Shown: positions 36,420-46,661, numbered from the stretch's first letter. The stretch: 64,000 nt of DNA from Paracidobacterium acidisoli (GCF_003428625.2 NZ_QVQT02000006.1:432418-496417), one strand, 5' to 3'. Translations and numbers: made by a program. Notes: generated from the sequence alone by a model not told the origin.

Positions 36420-36911
36420 CTATTCGTCCTTCAGCGCCAGCGTGATCTTCCGGCTGTCGCCGCCCGTCGAGGTCATCACGATCTCGCCCTGGCTGCGCTT
36501 CACGACGCTGGGAAACTTCTCGCCCCACTCCACCAGCACGATGCTGTCCGCAGCGCTCAGCTCATCCAGCCCCAGCGAGTCGAGCTGTCGCTCGTTCTCA
36601 ATGCGATAGAGATCGAGGTGGTACAGCATCACTGGCCAGCCCCTGCCGTCCTTCGCCGGATGCTCCTCCCACGTCCCCTCATACTCGTGAATCAGCGTAA
36701 AGGTGGGGCTCGTCACCTCGTCCGGCTCGGCCGCGTGCAGCGCCTCGGCAATGCCCTTCACCAGCGTGGTCTTGCCGGCTCCCAGATCGCCGCGCAGGAT
36801 AAGGAACTTCGGCGGAGCCAGCAGCTTCGCAATCTGATGACCGACGCGAATCGTCTCCTGGCTGCTGTGGCTTTCGAACTCGCGGACCTTCATCTCTGCT
36901 GCCTGGGTCAT
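36420..36911 (-). CDS. tsaE: tRNA threonylcarbamoyladenosine biosynthesis ATPase
   Basis: 163 residues from ATG 36911, which overlaps the nnr stop as ATGA; the frame extends to 36950. Walker A GDLGAGKTTLVKGIAEAL, then VTSPTFTLIHEYEG, LYHLDLYRIE and IVLVEWGEKFP are the TsaE (YjeE) signature. It is the ATPase that resets the TsaBD complex during formation of t6A37 on ANN-decoding tRNAs. The coupling nnr-tsaE is common in bacteria. Confidence 0.95.
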   Translation of the reverse strand: MTQAAEMKVREFESHSSQETIRVGHQIAKLLAPPKFLILRGDLGAGKTTLVKGIAEALHAAEPDEVTSPTFTLIHEYEGTWEEHPAKDGRGWPVMLYHLDLYRIENERQLDSLGLDELSAADSIVLVEWGEKFPSVVKRSQGEIVMTSTGGDSRKITLALKDE

Positions 36912-38560
36912 CGTTTGCCTGCCCCTCTTCCCGGTAATCCTTCGATCCAAACATATCCTGCGCTGTCATACGCGCGGAAGTGAAAAGCTCGAAAAAGGTG
37001 ACCTATGGTGTCGGTGGCCAGCAGCGTGTGCTCGTCCTGCTCGCGCACCGCAAAATCCGCCGCCAGCCCGTGCAGATACACCGCGGCCTCGACGGCCTCA
37101 GCCGGGCGATCCGCATGCTGCGCCAGCATCGCCGCGACAATTCCGGTCAGAATATCGCCGCTTCCGCCCTTCGCCATTCCCGGATTCCCCGTCGTATTCA
37201 CGGCCATCTCGCCACCGGGATGCGCAATCAGCGTCCGCCAGCCCTTCAGCACCAGCGTGATCTGATGCCGCTGCGCAAACTCGCGCGCCAGCGGCTCGCG
37301 GTTCGTCTGCACCTCTTTCGTGCTGATCCCCGCCAGCCGCGCCATCTCGCCCGGATGCGGCGTCATCACCACGGTCCGCCTGCGCCCACTGGACCCGCTC
37401 AACTTCTTCATCGTTTCCGGATGCTTCGCCAGAAGATTCAGCGCATCCGCATCGATCACCAGCGGCACATCGGTCTTTTCGATCAGTCCCAGCAGGAACT
37501 CCTCCGTCGACGGCTCCTCGCCTATGCCCGGCCCCACGGCAATCACCGTCCGCCGTTTGGTCAGCACCTCAAAAGCCTCCGGCTCCAGATTCGCGCGGTC
37601 GATCTCGCCCTTCGCGCCCTGCTTCAGCGGAATGGTCATCAGCTCCGGCGCAACACCGGCCACCATCGGCAGAATCGACTCCGGAATCGCCGCCGTCACC
37701 AGCCCCGCGCCCGTGCGCAGCGCCGCCAGCGAGGCCATCGCCGCCGCACCCGACTTGCCCCACGCTCCGGCCACGATCAGCGCATGACCATACAGGCCTT
37801 TATTCGCATCCGCCGTCCGGGGAGCCTCCGCGATCCGCTTCGCCGCGCCCGCCCAGCGCAGCCGCGGTCGCTCCTGCGCCCCGTTCTGCGTCAGGCTCGA
37901 CGCAATCGCCTCCTCGGGAGACCCGATCGGCGCCACCACAATCGGCCCGTACGCGCTGCCTGTCAGGTTGCCGCAGACGTGCGCCGTCTTCGGCGCGGTA
38001 AAGGTCACCACCGCATCCGCCCGGAAGGCTCCCTCCGCCGAAAACTCCCGCGAGTCGGCATCCCATCCCGAAGGCAGATCGACCGCTGCCACCGGCATCT
38101 GCAGCACATTCACCCGGTCCCGCAGCACCGCAGCCGTTCCCCGCAGCGGCGGCTGAAAGCCGGTACCCACAACCGCGTCCACAATCAAATCCGCTTCAGC
38201 GAGCAGCCGCGCAATCACCGGCGAATCGATCGTCGCTCCATCCGCAACCACTACCGGCACAATGCCCATCTCGTCGTATGCCGACTTCGCATCTCCCTTC
38301 AGATCCGCCGGATCGCCCAGCAGCAGCACCCGCACCTCGCGGCCGGCCTCCTTCAGCGCTCGCGCCGCCACACATCCGTCGCCGCCGTTGTTGCCCCGTC
38401 CGCACAGAACCGTGATCTTCCGCGCCCCGGCATACTCGCGCTCCACAAAGCGCGCCACGGCATGGCCTGCATGGCGCATCAGATCGAACGAGGGTACGCC
38501 ATACGTCTCGGCCGTCGCGCGATCGGTCGCGCGCATCTCCGCTGCGGTAAGAACGTTCAT
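36908..38560 (-). CDS. nnr: Bifunctional NAD(P)H-hydrate epimerase / ADP-dependent dehydratase
   Basis: 550 residues from ATG 38560; the frame opens at 38719 but that part crosses a terminator. The N-terminal YjeF epimerase domain (to about 215) has VLCGRGNNGGDGCVAARALKEAG, DAVVGTGFQPPLRG and AVDLPSGWDADS. The C-terminal ribokinase-like dehydratase has ALIVAGAWGKSGAAAMASLAALRTGAGLVTAA, VMTPHPGEMARL, VLKGWRTLIA and NPGMAKGGSGDILTGIVAA. Together they repair damaged NADH and NADPH hydrates. It overlaps tsaE by four bases. Confidence 0.96.
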   Translation of the reverse strand: MNVLTAAEMRATDRATAETYGVPSFDLMRHAGHAVARFVEREYAGARKITVLCGRGNNGGDGCVAARALKEAGREVRVLLLGDPADLKGDAKSAYDEMGIVPVVVADGATIDSPVIARLLAEADLIVDAVVGTGFQPPLRGTAAVLRDRVNVLQMPVAAVDLPSGWDADSREFSAEGAFRADAVVTFTAPKTAHVCGNLTGSAYGPIVVAPIGSPEEAIASSLTQNGAQERPRLRWAGAAKRIAEAPRTADANKGLYGHALIVAGAWGKSGAAAMASLAALRTGAGLVTAAIPESILPMVAGVAPELMTIPLKQGAKGEIDRANLEPEAFEVLTKRRTVIAVGPGIGEEPSTEEFLLGLIEKTDVPLVIDADALNLLAKHPETMKKLSGSSGRRRTVVMTPHPGEMARLAGISTKEVQTNREPLAREFAQRHQITLVLKGWRTLIAHPGGEMAVNTTGNPGMAKGGSGDILTGIVAAMLAQHADRPAEAVEAAVYLHGLAADFAVREQDEHTLLATDTIGHLFRAFHFRAYDSAGYVWIEGLPGRGAGKR

Positions 38561-38590
38561 TACGATTAGGATGCCATCCTCCTCTCCAAA

Positions 38591-38619
38591 AGAAAAACGG
38601 CCTTCGCAATCGAAGGCCG
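38591..38619 (-). terminator. Intrinsic terminator after the small transpeptidase gene
   Basis: A 10-bp stem (ACGGCCTTCG 38596-38605 with CGAAGGCCGT 38610-38619) and CAAT loop, followed on the minus strand by TTTTTCTTTT. It separates the transpeptidase gene from nnr, so nnr needs its own promoter in the 30 bp that remain or partial read-through. Confidence 0.92.
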
Positions 38620-38643
38620 TCTCGCGTTGAAAAGAAGCTCTGG

Positions 38644-39918
38644 CTACTGATTCAGACCCGTGCTCGCCGTCGGCGCGGAGTCCACCGGCTGTTTCGCGGC
38701 GAAGTAGCTGTGATCCCACAGATTGCGGTAGAAGTATCCGGTCAGCTCGGCGGCGCGCGGGCCAAAGGTCGGCCGGCCGCCTTCGAGGAAGAAGACCGTC
38801 ACGATGCGCCCATACTGCGTATCGGCGTAGGAGGCAAACCAGCCGAAGCGGGTACCGTTGTCCGAGCAGGTCCCCGTCTTGCCCATCACCGGAAACTGCC
38901 GGAAACTGGCGCGCAGCGAGCGGGCCGTTCCGTACTGCACGGCGGCCTGCATCCCGTCCTGAACCTCAGGAATGATCGGCGCGATATTCAGAGTGCGCTT
39001 GATGCGCGGCTGAAAGTCCGCAACCTCCTGCGGCGTGGTGGGATGCTGCAGATAATAGAGCGTGCCGCCGTTGGCGATGGCCGAGACCAGCGCGCCCAGC
39101 TGCAGCGGCGTCATCGAAACGCTCTCGCCGAAGGAGCACATGCGGCCTACGCCGCCTTCGGACTCCGGCAGCGGCTGATCGGGGTAGATGCCAAGCTGCT
39201 CGCCGGGAATGTTGTAGCCGGCCAGCTCGCCAAGGCCGAACTCATTGGCGTAGTGCTTCACCCGCTCAAAGCCCAGACGGCGTCCCAGCGTCTCGAAGTA
39301 AAGATTGTTGGAGTGCGCCAGCGCCTCGGTCAGGTTCAGGTGGTACGAGCCGCCCAGGTTCACCGGCGTGTCTTTGGTGATGACGCCCTCTTCGAGAGCG
39401 GCCAGGGCCACGGAGAGCTTGATCGTTGAGCAGGGCTCGGCGCCGCTTGAGAGCGCCAGCTTCTGGTTCACCATCGCCAGAATCCGTCCATTGCTCGGGT
39501 CGATCGCGACCACCGTGCCGTTCATGTTGCCCAGGGCATCGATCGCCGCCTGGCGGACCACCGGGTCCTCGCCGGTCGTGATGTCGCCCGCCGTCAGATC
39601 GTCGGCCGCGTAGGAGCTGGCCGTGAAGCGCTCATAATAACGATGACGCACCCGGAGGCTGGCATGCCGCAGCCGGGCCGTGTGGACGCCGCGTGTCTCG
39701 ACCAGCGTCGCGCTGCGCAGATGCGCGGTACGGCGGACGTGGCGCACGGAAGTCAGATGGCGGCGGGCCGTCACCGACTCCTGCACATGCGCATGTCTGT
39801 GATGCACCACATGGCGGGCAGACGCCGTGGTATCGGCGGCGGCGGCGGGCACGGAAAGCGCCACGGCCAGCAGCACCGTAAGAATGGACGCGAAGAAAAC
39901 AAGGACAGAACGCTTCAT
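38644..39918 (-). CDS. Small penicillin-binding transpeptidase with His/Arg-rich linker
   Basis: 424 residues from ATG 39918 (39930 also possible). A signal peptide or anchor (RSVLVFFASILTVLLAVALSV) is followed by about 75 residues unusually rich in His and Arg (for example ARHVVHHRHAHVQ and SVRHVRRTAHLR). The transpeptidase domain has SxxK as STIK near 163, SxN as SNN and KTGT near 345. There is no glycosyltransferase or dimerisation domain. It may act as a class B-like or OXA-like DD-transpeptidase. The basic linker might bind anionic wall polymers or metal; that is a guess. It lies downstream of ftsZ. Confidence 0.85.
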   Translation of the reverse strand: MKRSVLVFFASILTVLLAVALSVPAAAADTTASARHVVHHRHAHVQESVTARRHLTSVRHVRRTAHLRSATLVETRGVHTARLRHASLRVRHRYYERFTASSYAADDLTAGDITTGEDPVVRQAAIDALGNMNGTVVAIDPSNGRILAMVNQKLALSSGAEPCSTIKLSVALAALEEGVITKDTPVNLGGSYHLNLTEALAHSNNLYFETLGRRLGFERVKHYANEFGLGELAGYNIPGEQLGIYPDQPLPESEGGVGRMCSFGESVSMTPLQLGALVSAIANGGTLYYLQHPTTPQEVADFQPRIKRTLNIAPIIPEVQDGMQAAVQYGTARSLRASFRQFPVMGKTGTCSDNGTRFGWFASYADTQYGRIVTVFFLEGGRPTFGPRAAELTGYFYRNLWDHSYFAAKQPVDSAPTASTGLNQ

Positions 39919-39930
39919 TGGTGTTCCCAT

Positions 39931-40217
39931 CTCGAAAACCCTGTAACCATCCCCGGCACCATTCCGGTCACGCTCTGCTCCATCATGCCTGCAGAATCGG
40001 CCCAGGGGGAGTCTTTGTTGTGGTACCGGCTCCGGAATTCCGTAAGCCGTTCCCGATCTGAATCACGATCCCAGACCGGGTTGGTGGCTCTTACCTCACT
40101 CTGCAGACACCAGTTCAGATGCCTGGTTCTGCAGAGTGGTGAAACTACCTTTGATCCTGTTACAAAATCTCCGCGCCGGGAACCGCCGGAGGGCGTCCCG
40201 CGGCGCTCATGTCTCTT
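39931..40217. other. ftsZ to transpeptidase intergenic region
   Basis: Apart from the 40097-40138 hairpin this 287-bp region shows nothing beyond the presumed promoter of the transpeptidase gene. No open frame here looks real. Confidence 0.5.
40097..40138 (-). terminator. Long hairpin downstream of ftsZ, possible terminator or processing site
   Basis: An 11-bp perfect stem (CACTCTGCAGA 40097-40107 with TCTGCAGAGTG 40128-40138) continues after a one-base bulge into ACCAG/CTGGT. It begins 80 bp after the ftsZ stop, at the end of the dcw operon. No T run follows, so Rho-dependent ending or mRNA protection is as likely as intrinsic termination. Confidence 0.55.
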
Positions 40218-41555
40218 TTATAAACCTCCCCGCCGTAAAAAGGCCGGGATATCCAGGTTTTCTCCGTTCTCGTCCTCGTGCACTTCCTCTGCAGCCGCTC
40301 CGCTGGCCGGCGCTTCCGACGTCATGGCCACCGGCTCCACGGCTACCGGCTCTTCGGCCTCAGGTTCGGCAACCGCCACCGCCGTCTCCGGTTCGGCGAA
40401 GACCGAGATCACCTCGCGCGCCGTCACCGGAATGAACACCGAGCTCTCTTCCTCGATCTCGCTGGCAAAGCGCGGCGTCGCCGGACGGCTCTCGATCCGC
40501 GGCGCCACCATCTCCCGCATCTCGCGCAGCCCGGAGCTGAGCATGGTATTGCGCCGCTCCTGCGATCCCGCCCCCTCCGATCCCTGGCGGAAGCCGGTCG
40601 CGATCACCGTGATCTTCACATCGTCGCCCATCGACTCGTCCAGCACCGCTCCGAAGATAATGTTCGCGTCCTCGTGCGCCGCATTCTGAATCAGCGTCGA
40701 GGCCTCGTTCACCTCGCTCAGCTTCAGCGAGCTCGATCCGCTGATGTTGATCAGGATGCCCCGCGCCCCGTCGATCGCGCCCGACTCGAGCAGCGGCGAA
40801 GCCATCGCCGCCACCGCCGCCTCGCCCGCCCGGTTCGCGCCGCTGCGCACCGCCGTGCCCATCACCGCATAGCCCATGCCCGCCATCGTGGTCTTCACAT
40901 CGGCAAAGTCGCGGTTGATGATGCCGGGGATCGTAATAATGTCCGAGATGCCCTGCACGCCCTGCCGCAGCACGTCGTCGGCGATCCGGAACGACTCGAA
41001 GAATCCCGCGTCCCGCGCCACCGCCAGCAGCTTCTCGTTCGGGATCACGATCATCGTGTCCACGCTCTCCAGCAGCTCCTGCATGCCGCGCTCGGCCTGC
41101 GCCATGCGCCGCTTGCCCTCAAAGCCGAAGGGCCGCGTCACCACCGCCACCGTCAGAGCGCCCATCTCGCTCGCCAGCGAGGCAATCACCGGCGCCGCGC
41201 CCGTTCCCGTTCCGCCGCCCAGACCGGCGGTGACAAAGATCATGTCCGCGCCTTCGAGCGCCTCGATGATCTTCTCCGAATCCTCGAGCGCCGCCCGCCG
41301 TCCGATATCCGGATTCGCGCCCGCGCCCAGTCCGCTGGTCAGCTTCGTGCCCAGCTGCAGCTTCACCGGAGCCTGCGAAAGCTGCAGCGCCTGCCGGTCG
41401 GTATTCGCCGCGATAAACTCCACGCCTTCCACGCGGGCCGCGATCATGCGGTTCACCGCATTGCCGCCGCCGCCGCCCACGCCGATGACCTTGATCTTCG
41501 CGCCGCGGGGAATTTCGTCCTGGTACTGAATACGCATTTCTTCGGGATGATGCAT
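40218..41555 (-). CDS. ftsZ: Cell division GTPase FtsZ
   Basis: 445 residues from ATG 41555, chosen because AAGGAG stands 11 bases upstream; earlier in-frame ATG codons run into fts[14 protein letters not shown], the tubulin signature [13 protein letters not shown] and [17 protein letters not shown] are intact. An acidic Glu/Val/Ala-rich linker (about 330-430) leads to the C-terminal peptide [11 protein letters not shown], which binds FtsA. FtsZ forms the division ring. It is the last gene of the dcw operon here, 76 bp after ftsA. Confidence 0.97.
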   Translation of the reverse strand: MHHPEEMRIQYQDEIPRGAKIKVIGVGGGGGNAVNRMIAARVEGVEFIAANTDRQALQLSQAPVKLQLGTKLTSGLGAGANPDIGRRAALEDSEKIIEALEGADMIFVTAGLGGGTGTGAAPVIASLASEMGALTVAVVTRPFGFEGKRRMAQAERGMQELLESVDTMIVIPNEKLLAVARDAGFFESFRIADDVLRQGVQGISDIITIPGIINRDFADVKTTMAGMGYAVMGTAVRSGANRAGEAAVAAMASPLLESGAIDGARGILINISGSSSLKLSEVNEASTLIQNAAHEDANIIFGAVLDESMGDDVKITVIATGFRQGSEGAGSQERRNTMLSSGLREMREMVAPRIESRPATPRFASEIEEESSVFIPVTAREVISVFAEPETAVAVAEPEAEEPVAVEPVAMTSEAPASGAAAEEVHEDENGENLDIPAFLRRGGL

Positions 41556-41631
41556 CGGGCTTCGGCTCCTTCGTGACTCGGTCACTCGCTCTTCGTCTGT
41601 CATGATCCGGATACGTGCGCGGATCGGTCTC

Positions 41632-42849
41632 TTAAACGCTTCCTGCAAAAATGGCGCGCAGTTTGGCGCGCAGTCCCTGGTCTTCCGCCGCACGAATCAC
41701 GCTGGTGCGGTGGGCATAGAGCAACGTTCCCACTAACGTCGCGCACTCCGGCGCGGAAAGCTCGGCCGGCATGCGTGAAAGCGGCACCGGCACCGCAATG
41801 CGCGCCGGAACCCGCAGCAGGCTCTCCGCCGTATCCGGCAGTCCGGGCAGCCGCGCTCCGCCGCCGGTCAGCACGCAGCCGGCGCCCAGCGCCTCCAGCA
41901 CGCCGCCCTGGCGCAGGTTGTCGCGCAGCAGGTGAAACAGCTCGCGCGCCCGCGGCTCCAGAATCTCGGCCAGAAACCGCTGCCGCACCACGCGCGGCTC
42001 ATACCCCGGCAGCCCCATCACTTCCACTTCGTTCTGCTGCGAAACACAGGTCACCACCGCGTGGCCGTAATTGCACTTCAGCCACTCGGCCTCCGGCGGA
42101 GTCGCGTGCAGCCCCACCGCCAGATCGTTCGTAAAGTGGTCGCCGCCAATCGGAATCACCGACGTATGCGCCACCGATCCCTCGAAGAAGACGATGATCT
42201 CCGACGACGCCGCGCCGATATCGATCAGGCATACGCCCAGCTCCCGCTCATCGGCCGAAAGCGTCGCCTCCGCCGCGGCCACGGCCTCAAAGACCGTCTC
42301 CGTCACCTCGAGGCCGGCCTTGTTCGCGCAGGTGATGATGCTCTGCTGCGCGCTCGCCGACGCCGTCGTGATGTGCAGGTTCACCTCCAGCCGGTTCCCC
42401 ACCATCCCCACCGGATCGTGAATCCCCGGCTGCTCGTCCAGAATGAACTGCTGCGGCAGCAGATGAATCACCTCGCGGTCCCCGGGCAGTGAGATCGACC
42501 GCGCCCGGTCGACCGCCGCCCGCACATCTTCGCGGCCGATCTCCCGCAGCCGCGTCCCCAGGCTGATGCCGCCCCGGCTGTTCACGCCGCGGATATGCGG
42601 CCCGCCGATGCCGACCACGCACTTCTCGATCGTGCCCTGCGCCACCTCTTCGGCCAGCGTCGCCGCCTTGTTGAACGACTCCGCCGCCGGACCCAGATCG
42701 GCAATCACGCCGCGCCGCACCCCTGCCGCATCCACAATTCCGTGGCCGCGATAACGCAGAGCTCCTTCATGAACCTCGGCCACCAGCACCCGGGTCTTCG
42801 AGCTGCCCGCATCGACCACCGCGATCAGGTTTTCCGGCTTCTGGCTCAT
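41632..42849 (-). CDS. ftsA: Cell division protein FtsA
   Basis: 405 residues of the actin fold: phosphate 1 loop [19 protein letters not shown], the 1C domain around [30 protein letters not shown] (phosphate 2), and [11 protein letters not shown] (adenosine). The C-terminal [14 protein letters not shown] is the amphipathic membrane-targeting helix. FtsA tethers FtsZ to the membrane and recruits later division proteins. Its ATG overlaps the ftsQ stop by four bases (ATGA). Confidence 0.95.
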   Translation of the reverse strand: MSQKPENLIAVVDAGSSKTRVLVAEVHEGALRYRGHGIVDAAGVRRGVIADLGPAAESFNKAATLAEEVAQGTIEKCVVGIGGPHIRGVNSRGGISLGTRLREIGREDVRAAVDRARSISLPGDREVIHLLPQQFILDEQPGIHDPVGMVGNRLEVNLHITTASASAQQSIITCANKAGLEVTETVFEAVAAAEATLSADERELGVCLIDIGAASSEIIVFFEGSVAHTSVIPIGGDHFTNDLAVGLHATPPEAEWLKCNYGHAVVTCVSQQNEVEVMGLPGYEPRVVRQRFLAEILEPRARELFHLLRDNLRQGGVLEALGAGCVLTGGGARLPGLPDTAESLLRVPARIAVPVPLSRMPAELSAPECATLVGTLLYAHRTSVIRAAEDQGLRAKLRAIFAGSV

Positions 42850-43985
42850 CGCTTTCCTCTCGCGGCGTGATGCCGGACCACACGCTTTGCCGCATGCGCC
42901 GGATGCTTCTTCCCCGCAGCGGCCTTCGGCGCCGCCGTCTTCGCTGCCGCCTTTGCCGCGGGCGCAGCCGGTGCCGGTGCGGGCGCCGGGGGAGCTGCCA
43001 TGTTCGGGTCCACATCGCTCGATCCGGCCATCTTCAGCACCACCTCGCGCTCATAGCGCAGGTCAATCGAGGCCAGATGCGGATACTGCTGCTCCCACTC
43101 CGCGATATGCGACTGATAGTTGTGCCAGCGGTTCAGAAAATCCTCTTCGCCGAAGTGCAGCAGCAGGTCCATGCCCTTCGCCGGAACCGCCGCGCGCACG
43201 TCCTCCGGGTCCGAGAGGTCCACCTCGCTCAGCTGCTCGGAGACCTTCTCGCCGCTCGAGTCCACATCGGTAATGAACTTCTGATACAGGTGCATCCGCG
43301 CGCTGCGCGTCGAGAGCGGATCGTTCGGGTCGATCCCAGTCACCACCGGGAAGGAGTAGTGCCTCGCCGCCACCATCGTCGGAGGCATCTCCAGAACCAC
43401 GCCACTCGCATCCACCAGATCGATCTTGTTTCCCAGACGAACGAACGCCACCGGCGTGCGCTCCGTCACCGCCACGCGAAGCTGGTCGGGCAGCAGGCGC
43501 ATCACCGTCGCCCGCTCCACCCAGGGAATCTCTTCAAGCTCTTTCTGGCGGGTGCCGAGCGGCACAAAAAAGATGTTCCGCCCGATATCGGAGCCGAAGA
43601 CCGAAAGCAGATCGGCGCGGGAGAGCTGGCTGTTGCCCGCCGTCTGAATCGAGGCCGAGGAGTCGATGCGGAAGCGCGGGTCGTGGTCCAGAAAATTCCT
43701 CACAGCAAAAATGAGCGCCACGATCCCGGCCAGCAGAACAATCGCCCCCGCCGCCAGACCGATCATGCCCCAGCGGGTTCCGGCCCATCCGGGAAGAATC
43801 CCTTTGCGCACCGGCACACGCCGGCGTGTGCGCAGAAAGGGCTCATCCTCCGCGTCATCTTCCGGCTGAACGGGAAAGCGCCCGGGACGAGGGCGAGGCG
43901 TTGGCGCCGGACGGTAGAACTCATCCGGTCGTGCCTCTTCCACCGCCGCCGAGGTGCGGCCCGCATATGATTCAGTTTTTGCCAC
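42846..43985 (-). CDS. ftsQ: Cell division protein FtsQ (POTRA domain)
   Basis: 379 residues from a GTG start at 43985. A Pro/Arg/Glu-rich cytoplasmic part (1 to about 75), one membrane helix ([22 protein letters not shown]), then a POTRA domain ([34 protein letters not shown]) and the FtsQ/DivIB beta domain ([21 protein letters not shown]). The C-terminus carries an extra Ala/Pro/Lys-rich tail of about 60 residues, longer than usual. FtsQ links FtsA/FtsZ to FtsW/FtsI in the divisome. In most bacteria murG, murC or ddl precede it; here only 128 bp separate it from ftsW. Confidence 0.9.
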   Translation of the reverse strand: MAKTESYAGRTSAAVEEARPDEFYRPAPTPRPRPGRFPVQPEDDAEDEPFLRTRRRVPVRKGILPGWAGTRWGMIGLAAGAIVLLAGIVALIFAVRNFLDHDPRFRIDSSASIQTAGNSQLSRADLLSVFGSDIGRNIFFVPLGTRQKELEEIPWVERATVMRLLPDQLRVAVTERTPVAFVRLGNKIDLVDASGVVLEMPPTMVAARHYSFPVVTGIDPNDPLSTRSARMHLYQKFITDVDSSGEKVSEQLSEVDLSDPEDVRAAVPAKGMDLLLHFGEEDFLNRWHNYQSHIAEWEQQYPHLASIDLRYEREVVLKMAGSSDVDPNMAAPPAPAPAPAAPAAKAAAKTAAPKAAAGKKHPAHAAKRVVRHHAARGKR

Positions 43986-44113
43986 GCCCGAGCAAGGTCG
44001 TGAGAGTCGCCGTTTTGACTATAGCCTGTCAGCGGTTGTGAATCGCAGCAGGAATGAGGCGGGGGAATCAAGTGAGGATACAACCAGCAGGGAATGAATC
44101 CCCGCTCCTGCTC

Positions 44114-45202
44114 TTAATCCACTTCCCGCGAAATGTTCAGCAGCACGCCGATGCAGGAGAGCATGATGAACAGCGAAGTTCCGCCGTAAGAAATAAACGG
44201 CAGCGTAATGCCTTTGGTCGGCACCAGCGCCAGCACCACGCTGATATTGAAGAACGCCTGAATCAGAATCGTCGCCGTCAGACCGAAGGCCAGAAAGCGC
44301 GCAAACGGGTCCTTCGACAGCACCGCCGCGCGAAAGCCGCGATAGCCCAGGTACACGAACAGTCCCACCACCAGCAGCGCGCCCAGCAGCCCCAGCTCCT
44401 CGGCGATATTCGCAAAGATGTAATCCGTGTGCGGCTCCGGCAGATAGAAGAGCTTCTGCAGACCCTCCATATATCCCTTGCCGAAGATTCCGCCCGTGCC
44501 TACCGCGATCAGCGACTGAATAATGTGGAAGCCCTTGCCCAGCGGGTCCGACTCCGGATTCATGAACGCCAGCAGCCGCTCCCGCCGCCACGCCACGCGG
44601 AAGAGCATGAAGTACAGCACCGGAGCCGCGGCCAGCGCCGCATAGCCCAGGTACTTCATATTCATGCCCGCCAGGTACAGCATCAGCGCCGTCACGCACG
44701 CGCACACCATCGCCGTTCCCAGGTCGGGCTCTTTCAGAATCAGCGCAATAAAGATCAGGCTGGGGATGGCCGCCGGCAGAATCGTGCCGCGCCAGTCCTC
44801 GATCGTGTGCATGCGGCTCTGCAGCCACCAGGCAAGAAACAGCACCAGCGCGGGCTTGGCCAGCTCCGACGGCTGAAACGACAGCACGCCGAAGCGTATC
44901 CAGCGGTGCGTATTATGCGAGTCGCGCATGGCGAAGGCCGCCAGCAGCATCATGATGGTGACCCCGATCGCCGGAAACACCACATTGGGCTGGTTGTACT
45001 TGCGGTAATCGACCTGCATCAGCAGCGTCATCGCCGTCAGCCCCACCGCCGCCCAGATCGCCTGCCGGATCACAAAGGTGTACGGCGATCCGTGCTCCTT
45101 GGCCATCACCGCCGACGCGCTGAAGACCATCAGCAGGCCGATCACCACGAGGATCAGCGTGGCGCAGTACAGCCACTTGTCTACCCCTATGCGTTTTGCC
45201 AT
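44114..45202 (-). CDS. ftsW: Lipid II polymerase FtsW
   Basis: 362 residues and ten membrane segments of the SEDS family: VVIGLLMVFSASAVMAKE, the large periplasmic loop near IVVRDSH-type RDSHNTHRWIRFGVLSFQPSELAKPALVLFLAW, KEPDLGTAMV, GKGYMEGLQKLFYLPEPHTDYIFANIAEELG and PTKGITLPFISYGGTSL. FtsW polymerises septal glycan with FtsI. The start lies 16 bp inside murD, in a different frame, so expression is coupled. Confidence 0.95.
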   Translation of the reverse strand: MAKRIGVDKWLYCATLILVVIGLLMVFSASAVMAKEHGSPYTFVIRQAIWAAVGLTAMTLLMQVDYRKYNQPNVVFPAIGVTIMMLLAAFAMRDSHNTHRWIRFGVLSFQPSELAKPALVLFLAWWLQSRMHTIEDWRGTILPAAIPSLIFIALILKEPDLGTAMVCACVTALMLYLAGMNMKYLGYAALAAAPVLYFMLFRVAWRRERLLAFMNPESDPLGKGFHIIQSLIAVGTGGIFGKGYMEGLQKLFYLPEPHTDYIFANIAEELGLLGALLVVGLFVYLGYRGFRAAVLSKDPFARFLAFGLTATILIQAFFNISVVLALVPTKGITLPFISYGGTSLFIMLSCIGVLLNISREVD

Positions 45203-46581
45203 TCGTTCAGCCCCCGCCGTGCCAGCACGAGCTCTTTGAACACCTGCCCGCGATGTTCGTAGTTTTCAAACTGATCGAAGCTCGAGCACGCCGGAGCCAG
45301 CAGCACCACTTCGCCCGGCAGCGCCGCCTCCGCCGCCTTCGCCACCGCCGCATCCAGCGTTCCCGCGCTCACCACCGGAACCGACCCCTCGATGTGCGTA
45401 TAGATCTTCTCCGCCGCGGCGCCGATCGTATACACCGCCTTCACCCGCTCCGTCAGCAGCGAGCGCATCTGCCGGTAATCCGAATTCTTGTCCTTGCCGC
45501 CGAGAATCAGGCGAATGCCGCCATCGAAGGCCGCAATCGCCTTCATCGCCGCGTCCACATTGGTCGCCTTCGAGTCGTTGTAGTAATCGACCTCGTTGAT
45601 CTTCGCCACGAACTCGAGTCGATGCTCCACCGCGCGGAAGTTCTCCACCGCCGTGCGGATCGCGTCAGCGCCAATGCCCGCCAGCCGCGCCGCCGTAACC
45701 GCCGCCAGCACGTTCTCCACGTTGTGCTGCCCCTTCAGCGGAATGCCCGCGATCTTCATGATGAACTCCGGAGCCGCCTGCTCCGATGCCCGGAAGACAA
45801 TTGCGCCCTCGTGCACAAACGAGCCCTGGCGCACCACGCACGTCCGGCTGAACCAGTACACCCGCGACTTCGCCCGCGCTGCCGCGCGCGACGCCGCATC
45901 GTCGTCGGCATTCAGAACCAGCGCGTCCTGCTCTGTTTCACTGGGCGCCATCTGGTTCATGAAGATGCGCTCCTTCGCCGCAACATAGTTCTCGAACGTC
46001 CCGTGCCGGTCCAGATGATCCGGCGTGATATTCAGAATCACCGCGATCTGCGGCCGGAACTCGAAGGTCGTCTCCAGCTGAAAGCTCGATACCTCCAGCA
46101 CCGACCATCCGTTGTCGCTGGACTCCTCCACCAGCGCAATCACCGGCACGCCGATATTGCCGCCCACCTGCACCGGCAGCCCCGCCGTCCGGAAGATCTC
46201 CCCGCACAGCGAAGTCGTCGTCGTCTTTCCGTTCGATCCCGTAATCGCCAGCGTCTTCCCTTTCAGAAAGCGCGCCGCCAGCTCCACCTCGCCGATCACC
46301 GGCAACCCAAAGCCGCGCACCTGCGCCAGCTCCGGCGTATCCATCGGAACCCCCGGGCTCACCACGATCAGGTCCTGCCTGCGGAAGGTCAGCAGGCCAT
46401 GCCCGCCGGCCTCGACCATAATGCCCTCGTCCAGCAGCGCCGGAATGTCTTTGCCCAGCGCCTCTGCGCTGCGAATATCCGAGACCGTGACCTGCGCGCC
46501 CCGCCGCCGCAGAAACAGCGCCGCCGCCAGGCCTGACTTGCCCAGTCCGACGACCAGTACCTTTTTGCCTTTGAGTTCCAT
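45187..46581 (-). CDS. murD: UDP-MurNAc-L-alanine:D-glutamate ligase
   Basis: 464 residues. The N-terminal Rossmann part VLVVGLGKSGLAAALFLRRRG, ATP loop ITGSNGKTTTTSL, ILNITPDHLDRHGTFENYVAAKERIF, carbamylated Lys region, NVENVLAAVTAARLAGI, VEHRLEFVAKINEVDYYNDSKATN and LLAPACSSFDQFENYEHRG are typical of MurD. It adds D-Glu to UDP-MurNAc-L-Ala in the cytoplasm. It ends inside ftsW. Confidence 0.96.
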   Translation of the reverse strand: MELKGKKVLVVGLGKSGLAAALFLRRRGAQVTVSDIRSAEALGKDIPALLDEGIMVEAGGHGLLTFRRQDLIVVSPGVPMDTPELAQVRGFGLPVIGEVELAARFLKGKTLAITGSNGKTTTTSLCGEIFRTAGLPVQVGGNIGVPVIALVEESSDNGWSVLEVSSFQLETTFEFRPQIAVILNITPDHLDRHGTFENYVAAKERIFMNQMAPSETEQDALVLNADDDAASRAAARAKSRVYWFSRTCVVRQGSFVHEGAIVFRASEQAAPEFIMKIAGIPLKGQHNVENVLAAVTAARLAGIGADAIRTAVENFRAVEHRLEFVAKINEVDYYNDSKATNVDAAMKAIAAFDGGIRLILGGKDKNSDYRQMRSLLTERVKAVYTIGAAAEKIYTHIEGSVPVVSAGTLDAAVAKAAEAALPGEVVLLAPACSSFDQFENYEHRGQVFKELVLARRGLNEWQNA

Positions 46582-46661
46582 AACGACTTCAGGCTATACC
46601 GTTTTGCTGTGGGAGCGCCCTTCGCAGCGTACACACACCGGTTCCCCGGGCTGCAAAACCT

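Noticed and set aside
36980..38569. Long plus-strand open frame opposite nnr
   Set aside because: Arg/His/Gln-rich product without domains; nnr on the other strand is clear.
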